NCBI RefSeq assembly: GCF_024323335.1
Contig: NC_066581.1
Location: 225,262,539 to 225,326,538 of the forward strand
Source of the DNA: Lathyrus oleraceus
Taxonomy: Eukaryota; Streptophyta; Magnoliopsida; Fabales; Fabaceae
DNA: 64,000 bases
Direction: 5' to 3'
In this document: positions 23,234 through 34,314 of the stretch, piece after piece
Layout: the number at the start of each line of letters is the position of its first letter
Position numbering within the stretch: position 1 is the stretch's first letter
Translations under genes and position numbers: made by a program
Notes under the pieces: model-generated
What the model saw: the letters and a program-made list of their open reading frames with translations, nothing else
Databases searched by the model: none
Told to the model about the DNA's origin: nothing

Positions 23234-25243
23234 ATGGCTCTTGAATAGACTGTCAAAGATCTCCAGGCTCAGAATGCACAATTCCAAGAGTTGATTCTGA
23301 ATTTGTCCAAGGGGCAAGATGAGTTGAAGACATTGCTGGCTATGAAGAAGAAGAAGACTAGAAGATCAGGAGGCCTTATCAATCTGGGAAGAAGATTCAG
23401 AGGCCCTATCAAGACAAAGGAACAGGTTGATGATTATGAGTCTGAAAATTCTGAGAAAGAGGGAGGTAGTCCCCATGATACTGTGGGAGATTCTGATTCT
23501 GAAGCAAATTATTATCATGATCCTAATGAAGATAAGTACAAGATGCTGGTGGATAGAATGAATGCTATGGAGTCACAAAAATCTTCTGGGCTGGATTTTG
23601 AAGATCTGAGTTTAATATCTGGAGTGGTTATACCTATTGGTTTCAAGGTTCCTGCTTTTGTGGTGTATGATGGTGTCTCATGTCCCAAGCTGCATTTAAG
23701 ATCCTATGTCCGAAGGATTCAACCACATACTGCTGATAAGAAGTTATGGATTCATTTCTTCCAAGAGAGCTTGTCTGGAGCTCAATTGGAATGGTACTAT
23801 CAATTGGAGAGTGTCAATATCCGTGATTGGAATGATCTTGCTGAGGCCTTCTACAGGCAATACCAATACAATGCTGATTTAGCACCTACTCGCATGCAGC
23901 TACAAAGCATGTCAATGGGTGCTAAGGAGAATTTCAAGGAGTATGCCCAGAAATGGAGAGACCTGGCTGGCAGAGTTCAACCTCCTCTGACTGACAGGGA
24001 GTTAGTGGATATGTTTATGAGTACGCTGAATAGTCCTTTCTATAGTCACCTCATTGGAAGCTCATCATCTGGTTTCACTGAGCTGATAATGACTGGAGAG
24101 CGTGTGGAAAGTGGTATAAGAAGTGGTAAGATACAGGTGGGTGCCTCTTCATCAAGCACTGCAAAGAAGCCCCCTAGTGGAAAGAAGGAGTCTAATGCTG
24201 TGTATGGTCAACCTGGGCGTAACAGAAGTCACCAATCCGTAGGAGCAGTTCACATTTCTAATCCTACTCCTGCAACACCAGAGCTACCACAGAGCAATCA
24301 ACAGAAGCCTAGAAGACAATTCACCAAGATCAACATGTCACTGGCCCAAGCCTTGCAACACATGTTGAAAGGGGAACTCATTACTTTGAAGGACCCTCCT
24401 CAGAATCCTAATATTTCCTCTCCTCGGTACAATCCTAATGCACGATGTGCCTATCATTCTAATTGTCCGGGACATGACACCAACAATTGCTGCGTGCTGA
24501 AAAATAAGATTCAAGATATGATTGAAGCTGGGGAGATTGAATTTGACCCTCCTGGGACTCCAAATGTGATTACTGCTCCCATGCCCAATCATGAGAAGAC
24601 TGTTAATGCTGTTGATGAAGTTTCATATGTTTCCTCAGTAGCAGATGTGACTACTCCCTTATCTATTATCAAGAAGAAGCTGGTGCAGGCTGGATTCTTT
24701 CCAGGTTGCAACGAAGACTGTTTTTATTGTGCCTACAAACCTGATAGCTGCTGGAAGTTGAAAGATGGTATTCAACGCCTCATGGACAATTACACTATAT
24801 TGTTTGAGAGAACTCCTTCCGTGGAAAGTATGTGTGAACACCTAACTCGAGGTAAGAAGTTTGAAGATGTGGATATGGTTGATAAAGTGCCAGTGAAGAT
24901 TACCTCCAAAGGCCCTGTCAAGATCACTTCCAAGGGTCCTATCAAAATTACTGCTGAAGGCCTGGTGAAGACTGTTGCTGAAGTTAGAGTGCCTCCCATG
25001 ATTATTACCACTCCTGGCCCTATTCCTTATACTTCGGATAAAGCTGTACCCTGGAATTACGGTTCTGATGTTTATATCCATGGTGTTACGCAGGAACCTT
25101 TGACTGATACACCTGTTACTGATGATAACCTTGATGTTGATAATATTGCTGGATCTAGTAAGATCACCAGAAGTGGAAGAATTTTCTCTCCTCCAGCTAC
25201 CTCAAAAAAATACAGTTCCTCCAACTACTACCTCCACTTCTGA
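23234..25243 (+). pseudogene. gag: Element C gag with early nonsense and 3' frameshift
   Basis: The natural start appears to be ATG 23234, four codons before a TAG (23246) that looks like a mutated CAG. The frame is then open to 25243. N-terminal segment: VKDLQAQNAQFQELI, coiled coil. Capsid signature: IHFFQESLSGAQLEWYYQLE, YRQYQYNADLAPTR and KWRDLAGRVQPPL, closely parallel to the gag of B. Two cysteine-rich boxes follow: CAYHSNCPGHDTNNC and CNEDCFYCAYKPDSC. A short repeat of VKITSKGP-type units (about 24885-24970) lies near the end. The protease continues in the +1 frame from a run of seven A at 25204-25210, so gag and protease are out of frame here. Confidence 0.87.
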
Positions 25244-26365
25244 GCCAAGTACTGATGCTCGAGGCAAAGGTCCTGTGGTTGAACCTGTGCAAGCTGAAGC
25301 ACCGACTGCTGAAAATCTCTCTAAACAGATGGAAGAAGTGCTGAAGATCATTCGTAAGAGTGATTATGATATTGTTGACCAGTTGGGGCATACTCCCTCC
25401 AAAATTTCCATGTTGTCTTTGTTGCTGTGTTCTGAGGCTCATGCTAAAGCCTTGATCAAATTCTTAAGGACTGCTCATGTACCAAATGAAATTTCTGTGG
25501 ATCAATTTGAAAATTGTGTTGCACATCTGACTTATGATAATGGGTTAGGTTTTTCTGATGCTGACTTGACTCCTGCCAAAAGAAACCATAACAGAGCTTT
25601 ACATATCTCCATTGAATGTAGGGGCACTACCTTGACTCATGTGTTGATAGACAATGGCTCTTCATTGAATGTACTTCCCAAAGAGGTTCTAAACAAGCTC
25701 AGTCCTGAAGATGCTGTGTTAAGATCAAGTAATATAGTGGTGAGAGCCTTTGATGGTTCAAGAAGAGTGGTGCATGGAGAAATAGATCTCCCGATCAAAG
25801 TAGGCTCTCAAGTCTTCGATTCTACCTTCTATGTAATGGATATTCGTCCTGCATACTCTTGTTTGCTTGGGCGCCCCTGGATCCACGGGGCAGGTGCTGT
25901 GACCTCCACTCTACATCAGAAGCTGAGATATCCAGTGAAGGGAAAGATCGTAACTGTTTATGGAGAGGAAGAATATATGGTCAGTCATGTGAATACATTT
26001 AAGTATGTTGAAGTGGAAAGTGAATATGTTGAGACTCCTTGCCAGACATTTGAAGTAGTTCCTTGGGTCGTTCCCGCTACTGAAGCTCCTCCTGTGGTTA
26101 AAAGAGTTCTTGTGGTTACCAGAGTACCTCCTACAATGGCTTCCCTCAAAGATGCTAGAGCTGTGGTTGAAGAAGAGTCCCAAAAGGCTGTTCGTCGTGC
26201 TCGTGCTGTTCGTATCACCAATCAAGGGAACATGAAAGATCAAATCAATGTTGTGGGTGACTATAATGAAGACTACAATCTGGATAACTGGATTTTTCCT
26301 ACTGTGGGTGATGGGCTCAATAATTGGAAGACTGAAGACGTTATTCCTATCTCCTTTAGTCAGGA
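25211..26365 (+). pseudogene. pro: Element C protease region (aspartic protease, out of frame with gag)
   Basis: The retropepsin that would cleave the polyprotein. The reading frame continues gag after a one-base shift at the A7 run. The active-site loop is LIDNGSSLNVLP (GAC at 25650), the Tat/Ogre variant with Asn where most retropepsins have Thr or Ser. The flap and C-terminal motif CLLGRPWIHGAGAV is at about 25859-25900. The frame is open to a TAA at 26367, but a GTAAAT donor at 26366 interrupts the last codon. Splicing to the acceptor at 26578 would carry the frame on. Protease alone could be active if made, but no intact start feeds it. Confidence 0.82.
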
Positions 26366-26578
26366 GTAAATACTATTACTGTGTTGTTATTTTTAAGCCT
26401 TGTGCCTTACCCGGGGCACAATGGTATGCTTGTTTCGGGATGTCATTTCATTTGCATACTTCATTCAATAAAAATCAATGGACGTTTCATTTTCGTAAAT
26501 ATTGGGCTCTTTGTTTTTCTTTTATTTTATTTTCATCAGCTATGTGTTCTTACACACACCCACATCACTAAAATGCAG
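26366..26578 (+). other. Putative Ogre intron between protease and pol
   Basis: 213 bp from GTAAAT to AAATGCAG. The interior is T-rich before the acceptor (TTTTTCTTTTATTTTATTTT). Removing it joins two open frames at a split codon. An intron at this place is a described feature of Ogre elements. Neither splicing nor branch point is demonstrated. Confidence 0.7.
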
Positions 26579-26872
26579 ATCCTCATCCACTCTGGATCCT
26601 ATTGATAACAGTTCTACTATTTCCAATTATAATTTCGAGAATCCGATCTATCAAGCTGAAGATGGAAAGGATGAAGATTGTGAAGTACCTGTAGAGCTTG
26701 CTAGGTTATTACAACAAGAAGAGAAAGTTACACAGCCGCATGAGGAATCAATTGAGGTTGTAAATCTGGGTACTGAAGTAGACAAGAAAGAAGTCAAAAT
26801 AGGAGCAGGCTTGGAAAACAGTGTCAAAGAAAGATTGAGTCAGATGTTACGTGACTAGGTAGAGGTTTTCGC
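26579..26872 (+). pseudogene. Element C linker before RT, ending at the RT deletion
   Basis: This acidic linker (EDGKDEDCEVPVELARLLQQEE, then SVKERLSQMLRD) is in frame with the protease after intron removal. A TAG at 26856 is followed by the start of the conserved VEVFAW motif, after which sequence jumps to RNase H. The junction at about 26873 marks loss of the complete reverse transcriptase domain; no YVDD/FIDD motif exists in element C. Confidence 0.75.
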
Positions 26873-27246
26873 TGGAAAAATCAAAAGATGATATGGAATG
26901 ATGAATGTCAAGAAGCTTTTGACAAAATCAAGAAGTATCTCCAAGAACCTATAAATCTGATGCCACCAGTTGAAGGAAGACCTCTAATCATGTATTTGAC
27001 CGTGTTAGAAAATTCAATAGGGTGTGTGTTGGGGCAACATGACGAGTCTGGTCGAAAAGAGCATGCAATATACTACCTTAGCAAAAGGTACCGACTGTGA
27101 AACAAGATACTCCCAGCTCGAGAAAGCTTGCTATGCTTTGGCTTAGGCTGCTCGCCGACTAAGACAGTATATGTTGAATCATACCACTTTATTGATTTCT
27201 AAGATGGATCTTATCAAATATACATCTGAGAAACCTGCTCTCTCCG
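26873..27246 (+). pseudogene. pol: Element C RNase H fragment
   Basis: It begins at the thumb/RNase H connection (MIWNDECQEAFDKIKKYL) and shows LIMYLTVLENSIGCVLGQHDESG and HAIYYLSKR, the start of Ty3/gypsy RNase H. A frameshift near 27093 breaks the frame. The continuation is visible in other frames to about 27240. The rest of RNase H and the zinc-binding N-terminus of integrase are deleted. Confidence 0.82.
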
Positions 27247-27892
27247 GAAGAACAACAAGATGATTGCTGAACTCTGCACGCAGTTCAAAATAAAACACCA
27301 TAACTCTTCTCCGTACCGGCCAAAGATGAATGGCACCGTGGAGGCTGCTAATAAGAATATTAAGAAGATCATACAAAAGATGACAGTAACATACAAAGAC
27401 TGGCATGAGATGTTACCCTTTGCTCTTCATGGTTATCGCACTACAATACGTACTTCAACAGGGGCAACCCCATTCTCCTTAGTCTATGGTATGGAAGCAG
27501 TTCTGCCCATTGAAGTTCAGATCCCTTCCTTAAGAATCATGAAGGATGCAGGCTTGGATGAAGATGAGTGGATTCAGACTCGACTCGACCAAATAAATTT
27601 GATTGATGAGAAGAGGTTGGCAGCTGTTTGTCATGGTCAGATGTACCAGAAACGGATGATCAAAGCTTTCAATAAGAAGGTTAAGCCAAAGGTATATCAG
27701 GCTGGTGACTTGGTAATCAAGCGTATCATACTACCACAGGGTGATCCTAGGGGCAAGTGGACTCCTACATATGAAGGACCATTTGTGGTCAAAAGAGTAT
27801 TCTCAGGAGGTGCCATGATGCTTACTACTATGGATGGTGAAGACTTTCCACAGCCTGTAAACGCAGACATAGTTAAAAAATACTACGCATAA
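27247..27892 (+). pseudogene. pol: Element C integrase C-terminal half
   Basis: An open frame from about 27260 to the TAA at 27892. It begins inside the catalytic core (FKIKHHNSSPYRPKMNGTVE, holding the third catalytic acidic residue), then YRTTIRTSTGATPFSLVYGM, and the C-terminal domain (AGDLVIKRI, KWTPTYEGPFVVKRV). The first two catalytic aspartates and the HHCC zinc domain are missing, so it cannot be an active integrase. Confidence 0.88.
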
Positions 27893-29066
27893 AAAGAGAC
27901 CCGCTAGGTTGACTGGCCTAGGCAAAAATAAGGGCATCCCGGCAAACCAAAAGGGTTCGGGCAAAAATTAGGGATATATATATAAAAAATGTACACCCGG
28001 CAAGTCGAAAACCTGAAAAGGCGGCTTGGGCAAAAAAGGGTATCCCGGTGGATTGAAAACCTGAAAGGGCAATCCAGGCAAAAGTTAGGGATTAAAGCGT
28101 ATGACTATGTCTCGTTTGGATCACTCATGTAACTTCAACTGATGGTGCTACCTAAATCAAGTTCAAATAGATAAAGATCAATCCAATCATTTCTGTCTCA
28201 ACAGCAGAAGATGAGATATTTAAAGATAATGGCAATAGTAGAATTGAAACTCAATAGGATCATTTTTCACATAGCTGTTTTCTTTGTTTTATAAAAAATT
28301 TACGACGAATTCCTCTTACTAGGATTTCTGTCTCCTTGTACAAACTTGCCTATGTATAGGTCACTTTGTGATATAAATAAAATTTCATCTTTGAATCCAG
28401 ATTTACTTTTACTCTATTTACATAAGCGAAAACGTCCATTGGTTGTGTTTGAATGTATGTATGCTTTTGAATACGATTGATGTCTACCAGAAATGCATAA
28501 AATGCAGTAATAGTATTTACTAAGGACGAACGAGGGTAGTAGTTCAACGAAGCTTCGCCGGTTCATCCCCACTACAAATCCCCAGTAGAGCAAATCTATC
28601 TTTATAGATACTTCGAATTACGTCTCCCCTTGAATTTATGTCCATCTCTTTTATCCTCAGTCGGGATACTCAGGAACTTATTCCTTCAATAGAAGTACGA
28701 CGAACGAATACGGGAAGTGACAAATACTATACTATCAAACAAGACGGGAATGAGTTCCTCATACTCTTCAGCAACGAATCGGGATTTATTTTCCCTAGCC
28801 AGCAGTTGTTATACAAAGATATCCGGACGCTTCAGGCCGCATGATTCATACATACATCACTTACATCATACCATAGCATATCCATAAGTGCATAATACAT
28901 TTACTTAGATGCACCATGCCATGCATGCATATATATTGCATAAACTAACCTTTTCCTTGCAGGATGGTTATATACAGATATAATACTATCAACAATTCAC
29001 AACAGGTCAGAAACGATCTATACGAAGATCTAGTGCTGATACTTAATCATTACTCAAGGTGTCCTT
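27893..29066 (+). other. Element C 3' UTR with post-coding module
   Basis: Immediately after pol, three imperfect copies of GGCAAAAATWAGGG-CATCCCGG-AAAACCTGAAA (27893-28095) form a module that recurs after gag in B (14648-14740) and A (53289-53395). The rest is non-coding; the ORFs at 28350 and 28638 have no recognisable domain. Confidence 0.65.
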
Positions 29067-29322
29067 GGATAGTAGGCAAACAGTCTATACGAAGATCTAT
29101 TCCCTAGTCCAGGATGTTTTCAGGAGAGTTAATCCTGATACTCTTTTATCCTCGGATAGTAGGCAAACGGTCTATACGAAGATCTATTCCCTAGTCCAGG
29201 ATATTCTCAGAAGATTTAATCCTGATATTCTTTTGTTCTTGGATAGTATGCAAACGGTCTATACGAAGATCTATTCCCTAATCCAGGATATTTTCAGAAG
29301 AGATAATCATCACGAAGATTTA
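29067..29322 (+). repeat. Three 87-bp tandem repeats in element C 3' UTR
   Basis: Units begin at 29067, 29154 and 29241 (GGATAGTAGGCAAAC...TATACGAAGATCTATTCC). Because 87 is divisible by three the frame stays open as a 29-residue peptide repeat (TVYTKIYSLVQD core), but nothing around it supports a gene. Shorter copies of TATACGAAGRTCTAG lie at about 29012, 29361 and 29471. Confidence 0.9.
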
Positions 29323-29734
29323 TTTCTACTGGTCTATTCAACAATTCAAAACAGTTCAGAGACGATCTATACGAAGGTCTAGTGCTGATACTTAATTCAG
29401 AAAGAAATCGCCACGAAGATTTGGTTCTGACACTTAAATTAAAAGTATGTTCTTAGATACGATTCAGAGACGGCCTATACGAAGACCTAGTACTGATATC
29501 CAGTATCAACATCAAGATATTATCACCTCCTGATATTATAGATGGCATCTATAAGCCCATCTCCAGTTCTTCCAAGTGGCATCTTCAAGCCCACTTAAGC
29601 ATATACAACCAGTCATCAGTGTTACTTTACGCACCGGCGAGTGCAAATTTTTGGGCTTTTATGTTCAATCCCCTTCAACCTTCCAAGTCACGAATGGCAC
29701 ACAGGCCAATCTAACTCCTCAAGTTTCAGAAAAT
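29323..29734 (+). other. Element C 3' UTR, distal part
   Basis: Non-coding sequence from the 87-bp repeats to the polypurine tract, with degenerate TATACGAAG copies. No gene is seen. Confidence 0.6.
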
Positions 29735-29748
29735 TGAACAGGGGCAGC
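29735..29748 (+). other. Element C polypurine tract
   Basis: GAACAGGGGCAGC directly precedes the 3' LTR start TGTTGCACCCC at 29749. The related tract in B is AAGGGCAGC and in A GGGGCAAC. Confidence 0.8.
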
Positions 29749-32700
29749 TGTTGCACCCCAAAATTTGCCCTCTATTTTTTACTCTAACCAATTTTTTGTT
29801 TCACATTCATTTGCATCATCTTCATAGCATAACATTTTTTTTCTGTCTTAATATTAGCCGGAATAATTTCTCGGAATTTACAAACAGACTGGTCAAATTA
29901 ACTTTTTAACTGTGCCTAAAATTAGTCAACGAAAAAATGTCAAGTTTAAGTTTGCAAATGTCGGTAACATTAATTTGCGGTTCACGTGGTTTAATTTGAC
30001 ATGCTAAAAATATTTTTACGACTATTTTTGGTCATATGTTGATCAGTCTGAGCGGTTTAAACGGTCATAATTTTATTTCAAAATCCGACCAAACGCTGTA
30101 TTTTTCCGAGTCATTTATTTCGCGTTGATTATTTTGACGTGTTCATTTTATTTTTTCGAGCATTTTGGTGTCCGACTTTTATTTTTTTTGAGTCTATTTA
30201 TTTTTATATTAGGTCTAGAATAAATAAATAGGTTAATTAGTTTTTATTTTAATTTTAACTATTTTAATTATTTAACTTTATTCAGTTTTTAATTTAATAT
30301 TGGGTTTCAAAATAAACTTAGGCCCATTATCATTAACCTAATTTGTTCCTATATATATTTACTAGCATGACTGATAGAAGGAGGCAAAAAGACAGAACAA
30401 AAAAGAGAAACTGAGAGTGGCTGATCTATACTATCGTACACACAGTTTGGTAATAGTTTATATATGATATATACTTTATCTATTTTGTTGATATATTTGT
30501 TACTGTGTTTCAAATACATGTTCATATGTGTGACTGTGTTATGTATTCCAGATACACGCGGTTTGGTTAAATATATCAGGATATCGCCGTTTTGCTTTTT
30601 TATGCACATAAATATAACATGTATAATAATTTGGTTCATTGTATTATGTATTTGATGTGTTTGTTTTTATATAAGTTTTACATGTCTCATAATATATAAT
30701 ATAATATAATAATAATTTTGTTGTTAATAAAAATGCATATGGATCATATAATATATAATTTATAATATGTAACTAGTGTGTTAAATATATATATATTTCT
30801 ATTTTATGTTATAATTTGATTATGTTTTCGGATCGGATCGTGTCAATACGCCGTTTTCACATATACGTGTATGAGGCGTGACATTTGTGTTATCCGATCC
30901 AGTTGCGATGATCGCAATTTTGCGCTAGCAACGCCGTTGTTTTTTTAATTCATTTTTTTTATATATACATATATTTAGATCTGCACATTTTGTTTATAAC
31001 TAACTACCCTGATTTTTCCTAAACCCTGACAATTTCGCCACAAACTCTAAATTTCAAACCTAAAACTTTAACCGTGTTGTTTCCTCTAAACCATAAACCT
31101 TTTCTTAAACCTTAACAAACCTTATTATTATTTCCTATTTTCGCTCATATTTATGTTATTCATACACTGTAACTGCTTCGCCCTTGTAATATTTTAAGTT
31201 TTAACTTGTAATATTTTCAGTTTTACTTTTCGCCATCTTTATTATGTAACTGCACCAAAGCGTTGTAATAATTAGGATTTTATTTTCTGCCATTTATTTT
31301 TTGCCATTTTATTTTTCTGCCATTTATTTTTCTGCCATTTAAATTCCTGCCATTGATCCTATATTAACTGCGTGGTTTAGTAATGTAGGGCGTGAAAACC
31401 TACTAGATTAATTATTTAATATTTTTCTATAACCTTTATATTTTTTTGTAAATAAATAATAAATACTAACTATTTTAATAACTTTTTTTTATTACTTACT
31501 TATAATAATAAATCCTTATATATTTTGTAAATAAAATCTAATTGACCATTTTTCTAATTGAATAATAATAATAACCTATTAATCTAATAATTTGATATTT
31601 TCTATAACCTTTATTTATTTTGTAAATAACAAACTTAATATTTTTCATATAACTCTTTTATTTTATAATTTGTACATTAATATATTTTAAATTCTTTTAT
31701 TATTACTAATTTATTTTAAACTCATATTTTCTAATAACTTCTAAAAAAATCTAACTTGTTTAACTTAAAATAATTTCTTTTAAAATTCTAACCTTTTTAT
31801 TATCACTTTATTATTATTGTTATTTTATTATTGCTTTATTACCATTGTTTATTTATTATTTTATTATTATTTGCTTTTATCTATTCTATTTTTGCTTCAT
31901 TATTTTCCTTATTTTAATTTTATTTTATTTATAATATTAGGAACAAATGTATAGGTTGTAAATTTATTCTTTCTCGCCTGATTATTATGTATCTGTCCCA
32001 TAGCCATGTAATAGTTTAGGAATTTATTTTTCTTGCTTTTATTTTTGTAAATATTTATTGCGTGGTTAGTAATTTAGGGAGTGCAAAAAAACTAACTGTA
32101 AATAATTGAACTTAGAAAATTAAATTCAAGACAAATATCTGAAAAATAACACTCACACACGTAAGTCGATCTTTGATCGCCATCTGTACTTCCTAGGGTA
32201 TTCCTCTTGGTTGCCTTCTTTAAATGGTCAAGTCCCTCGAAAATAGGGGTGTCTTAAGCAAAGTCCCTTCAAACAGAAAAATCATCAAGTCCCTATAAAC
32301 TTAAAAGATCAAGTCCCTATAAACTTAAAAGATCAAGTCCCTACGAGGTTGCCTACGATATAATGATCTTGTCCCTTCGGTAAATATGATGATAGTCCCT
32401 ACGAGTTGCTAAAGGACACCCCTTATGTTGCCTTCATTGACCATACAATGACCCCACGCCCGTCCCTTAAACACATCCAAGGTAATGACTACCTATTCCT
32501 TAATAATAGGGACAGTCTTACCATTGAAAGAATATACGAGAACACGAAAGACTTAATCTAGGGTAGGTATCTCATAGTTACTTGCTCACACTTTTCAAAA
32601 TTACTTTTACACCTCACAATTTCTAAACTAGGCTTTGTATACACCCATACGAGGGCCATTACAAAGTACTTAAAGAAATTTTTCTAATCACACACTACAC

Positions 32701-32925
32701 TCTTGCAAACAAACAAAGTGAGCTAAGTAACTAAGAGCCCATGGATAACCATGGATATAAAGGGTGCTAATACCTTCCCTTTGTATAACCTACCCCCCGA
32801 ACTCAAAATCTTTTTAAGGTCTTTCCTGTTCTTTTATGTCCTTTCCTTTTGGATAAAATAAAAGTCGGTGGCGACTCTTGTTATCCGCAACATTTAACTA
32901 AAGTTAGTTCTCCCACCGTGTTACA
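29749..32925 (+). mobile_element. Element C 3' LTR
   Basis: 3177 bp, TGTTGCACCCC to GTGTTACA. Nearly identical to 17740-20960. Visible differences: a much shorter TA run, scattered substitutions, and one extra 24-bp AAGTCCCTATAAACTTAAAAGATC-type unit at about 32288-32338. The putative TATA box is at 30350-30357. Confidence 0.94.
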
Positions 32926-32930
32926 GTCTC
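32926..32930. repeat. Target site duplication of element C, right (GTCTC)
   Basis: This is a direct repeat of 17735-17739; the interrupted minisatellite unit continues with CAACACTCG. Confidence 0.92.
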
Positions 32931-33360
32931 CAACACTCGTTTGTGTTAAACCTTTTTCCGATACTCGTATGTATTGATCTCCAACACTCGTCTGTGTTAA
33001 AACCTTTTTCGATACTCGTCTGTATTAATACGCTCGTTTGTGTTAACCCTTTTTCCAATACTCGTTTGTATCAATCGTCAACACTCGTCTGTGTTGATTT
33101 GCTTCTCAACACTCGTCTGTGTTGACTCTCAATACTCGTTTGTGTTTGTCCTTCTTGCAGAAAATCATTTATGTCGATCCCCTACTATGTGTCAATTCTT
33201 TTTCTAATACTCATCGTATTGATATTTTAACCTTCCTTCGTTTTGACTCATTTCCTGTATTTGTTCATACTAATTCTCCCGCTTTCAGTCGTGCTGACCC
33301 ATTTCGATACTCGTCTATATTGATATCCATCACTCGTTTGTGTAGACCTCATCTTGCTGC
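32931..33360 (+). repeat. Minisatellite in element B 3' UTR (right part)
   Basis: Continuation of the 52-bp array interrupted at 17739, degenerating rightwards (ACTCGTCTGTGTTGA, ACTCGTCTATATTGA). Confidence 0.85.
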
Positions 33361-33841
33361 TTAACCCTTCGGTTAAGAAAGTTTCAATACCCCAGCCATC
33401 ACATCAAAGTCCAGGTTCCACCTGGAAAATCATTTCTTCCAACATCTTCCACCCTTTCTCCCAAACGGAAATCTTTTCTCAGTGCTTGCCAGAGAGCTTT
33501 GAGAAACAGAAAAAGAAAAGCTTGTTCATAAAAATACCGAGAGCTTGGTGTGAAAAAAAGGAATAATCATACTGCATTAGCATCATGCATATGTCATGCA
33601 TCTCTAACCTTTCATAACTATCCATTGACCAAATAACTTTTCGATCCCCGACAGCTGCTTTACACAAAAGATACTTTGTTCATCCTATACCTCATTGGAG
33701 AATTTCTTCGTGACCTATACTCACAACCCATTTTGTTCTTGGTGGGCAATTTTTTTAAATATTTTTAGTATTTAATCCCCTCCTACCTTGAATGTCTGGA
33801 AGCCGGTACTCTTTGTACATTCAGGTTGGAGAAGATTAAAT
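33361..33841 (+). other. Element B 3' UTR end, non-coding
   Basis: Non-coding sequence between minisatellite and PPT. It matches the end of the element A 3' UTR around 54560-54678 (TACCTTGAATRCCTG...ATTCAGGTT/ATTTAGGTT...GAAGATWAAATA). Confidence 0.65.
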
Positions 33842-33850
33842 AAGGGCAGC
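33842..33850 (+). other. Element B polypurine tract
   Basis: AAGGGCAGC directly precedes the 3' LTR TGTCATACCCC. Confidence 0.75.
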
Positions 33851-34314
33851 TGTCATACCCCAAAATTCACTCCACTCTTCGCAAGTTCATCTAGGTCACT
33901 AACCCTAGGCATTTGCATATCATGATAAGCATTCATCACATCTACATATTCATAATATCATAGCACACTCCACTTGCATCTGAAAAAACATAAAATCATG
34001 GATTCAAGAGTGTTATCACACAAGGCGTGGAAGGAAGGTATGCCTTCAAGTTTAAGAATCATCTGGTCATTTATCGAGCTTCATTGGTTTATTCAACAAT
34101 TCATCAGAAGTCTACTTGTTCATGATCTTCATGCTTGGATCAAGGTGCATTCATTCAAGGTGGTCACGATCTTTGGCTTGGTTAAGTGTTCATTCGCTTG
34201 GTTGGATTTAGTCTAGTAGCATGACATATTCCCTCTGGCTTGAAGGCACTGTGTTGTTCAGCCAAGTCCATTTTCATTCATTCCATGCAAGTCATTACAT
34301 ATCATTTCGTCTAA

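Larger units (their letters stand above)
17740..32925 (+). mobile_element. Element C: Ogre-type retrotransposon with deleted pol
   Basis: This is a 15,186-bp element: 5' LTR 17740-20960, PBS 20965-20983, ORF1 21686-23023, gag 23234-25243, protease to 26365, intron 26366-26578, pol remnants 26579-27892, 3' UTR, and 3' LTR 29749-32925. An ORF upstream of gag plus an intron after the protease are the published hallmarks of Ogre. RT and most of RNase H/integrase are deleted, so it is non-autonomous. The LTRs differ by scattered substitutions, a TA-repeat length difference and a 24-bp unit gain, so it is younger than B. Confidence 0.95.
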
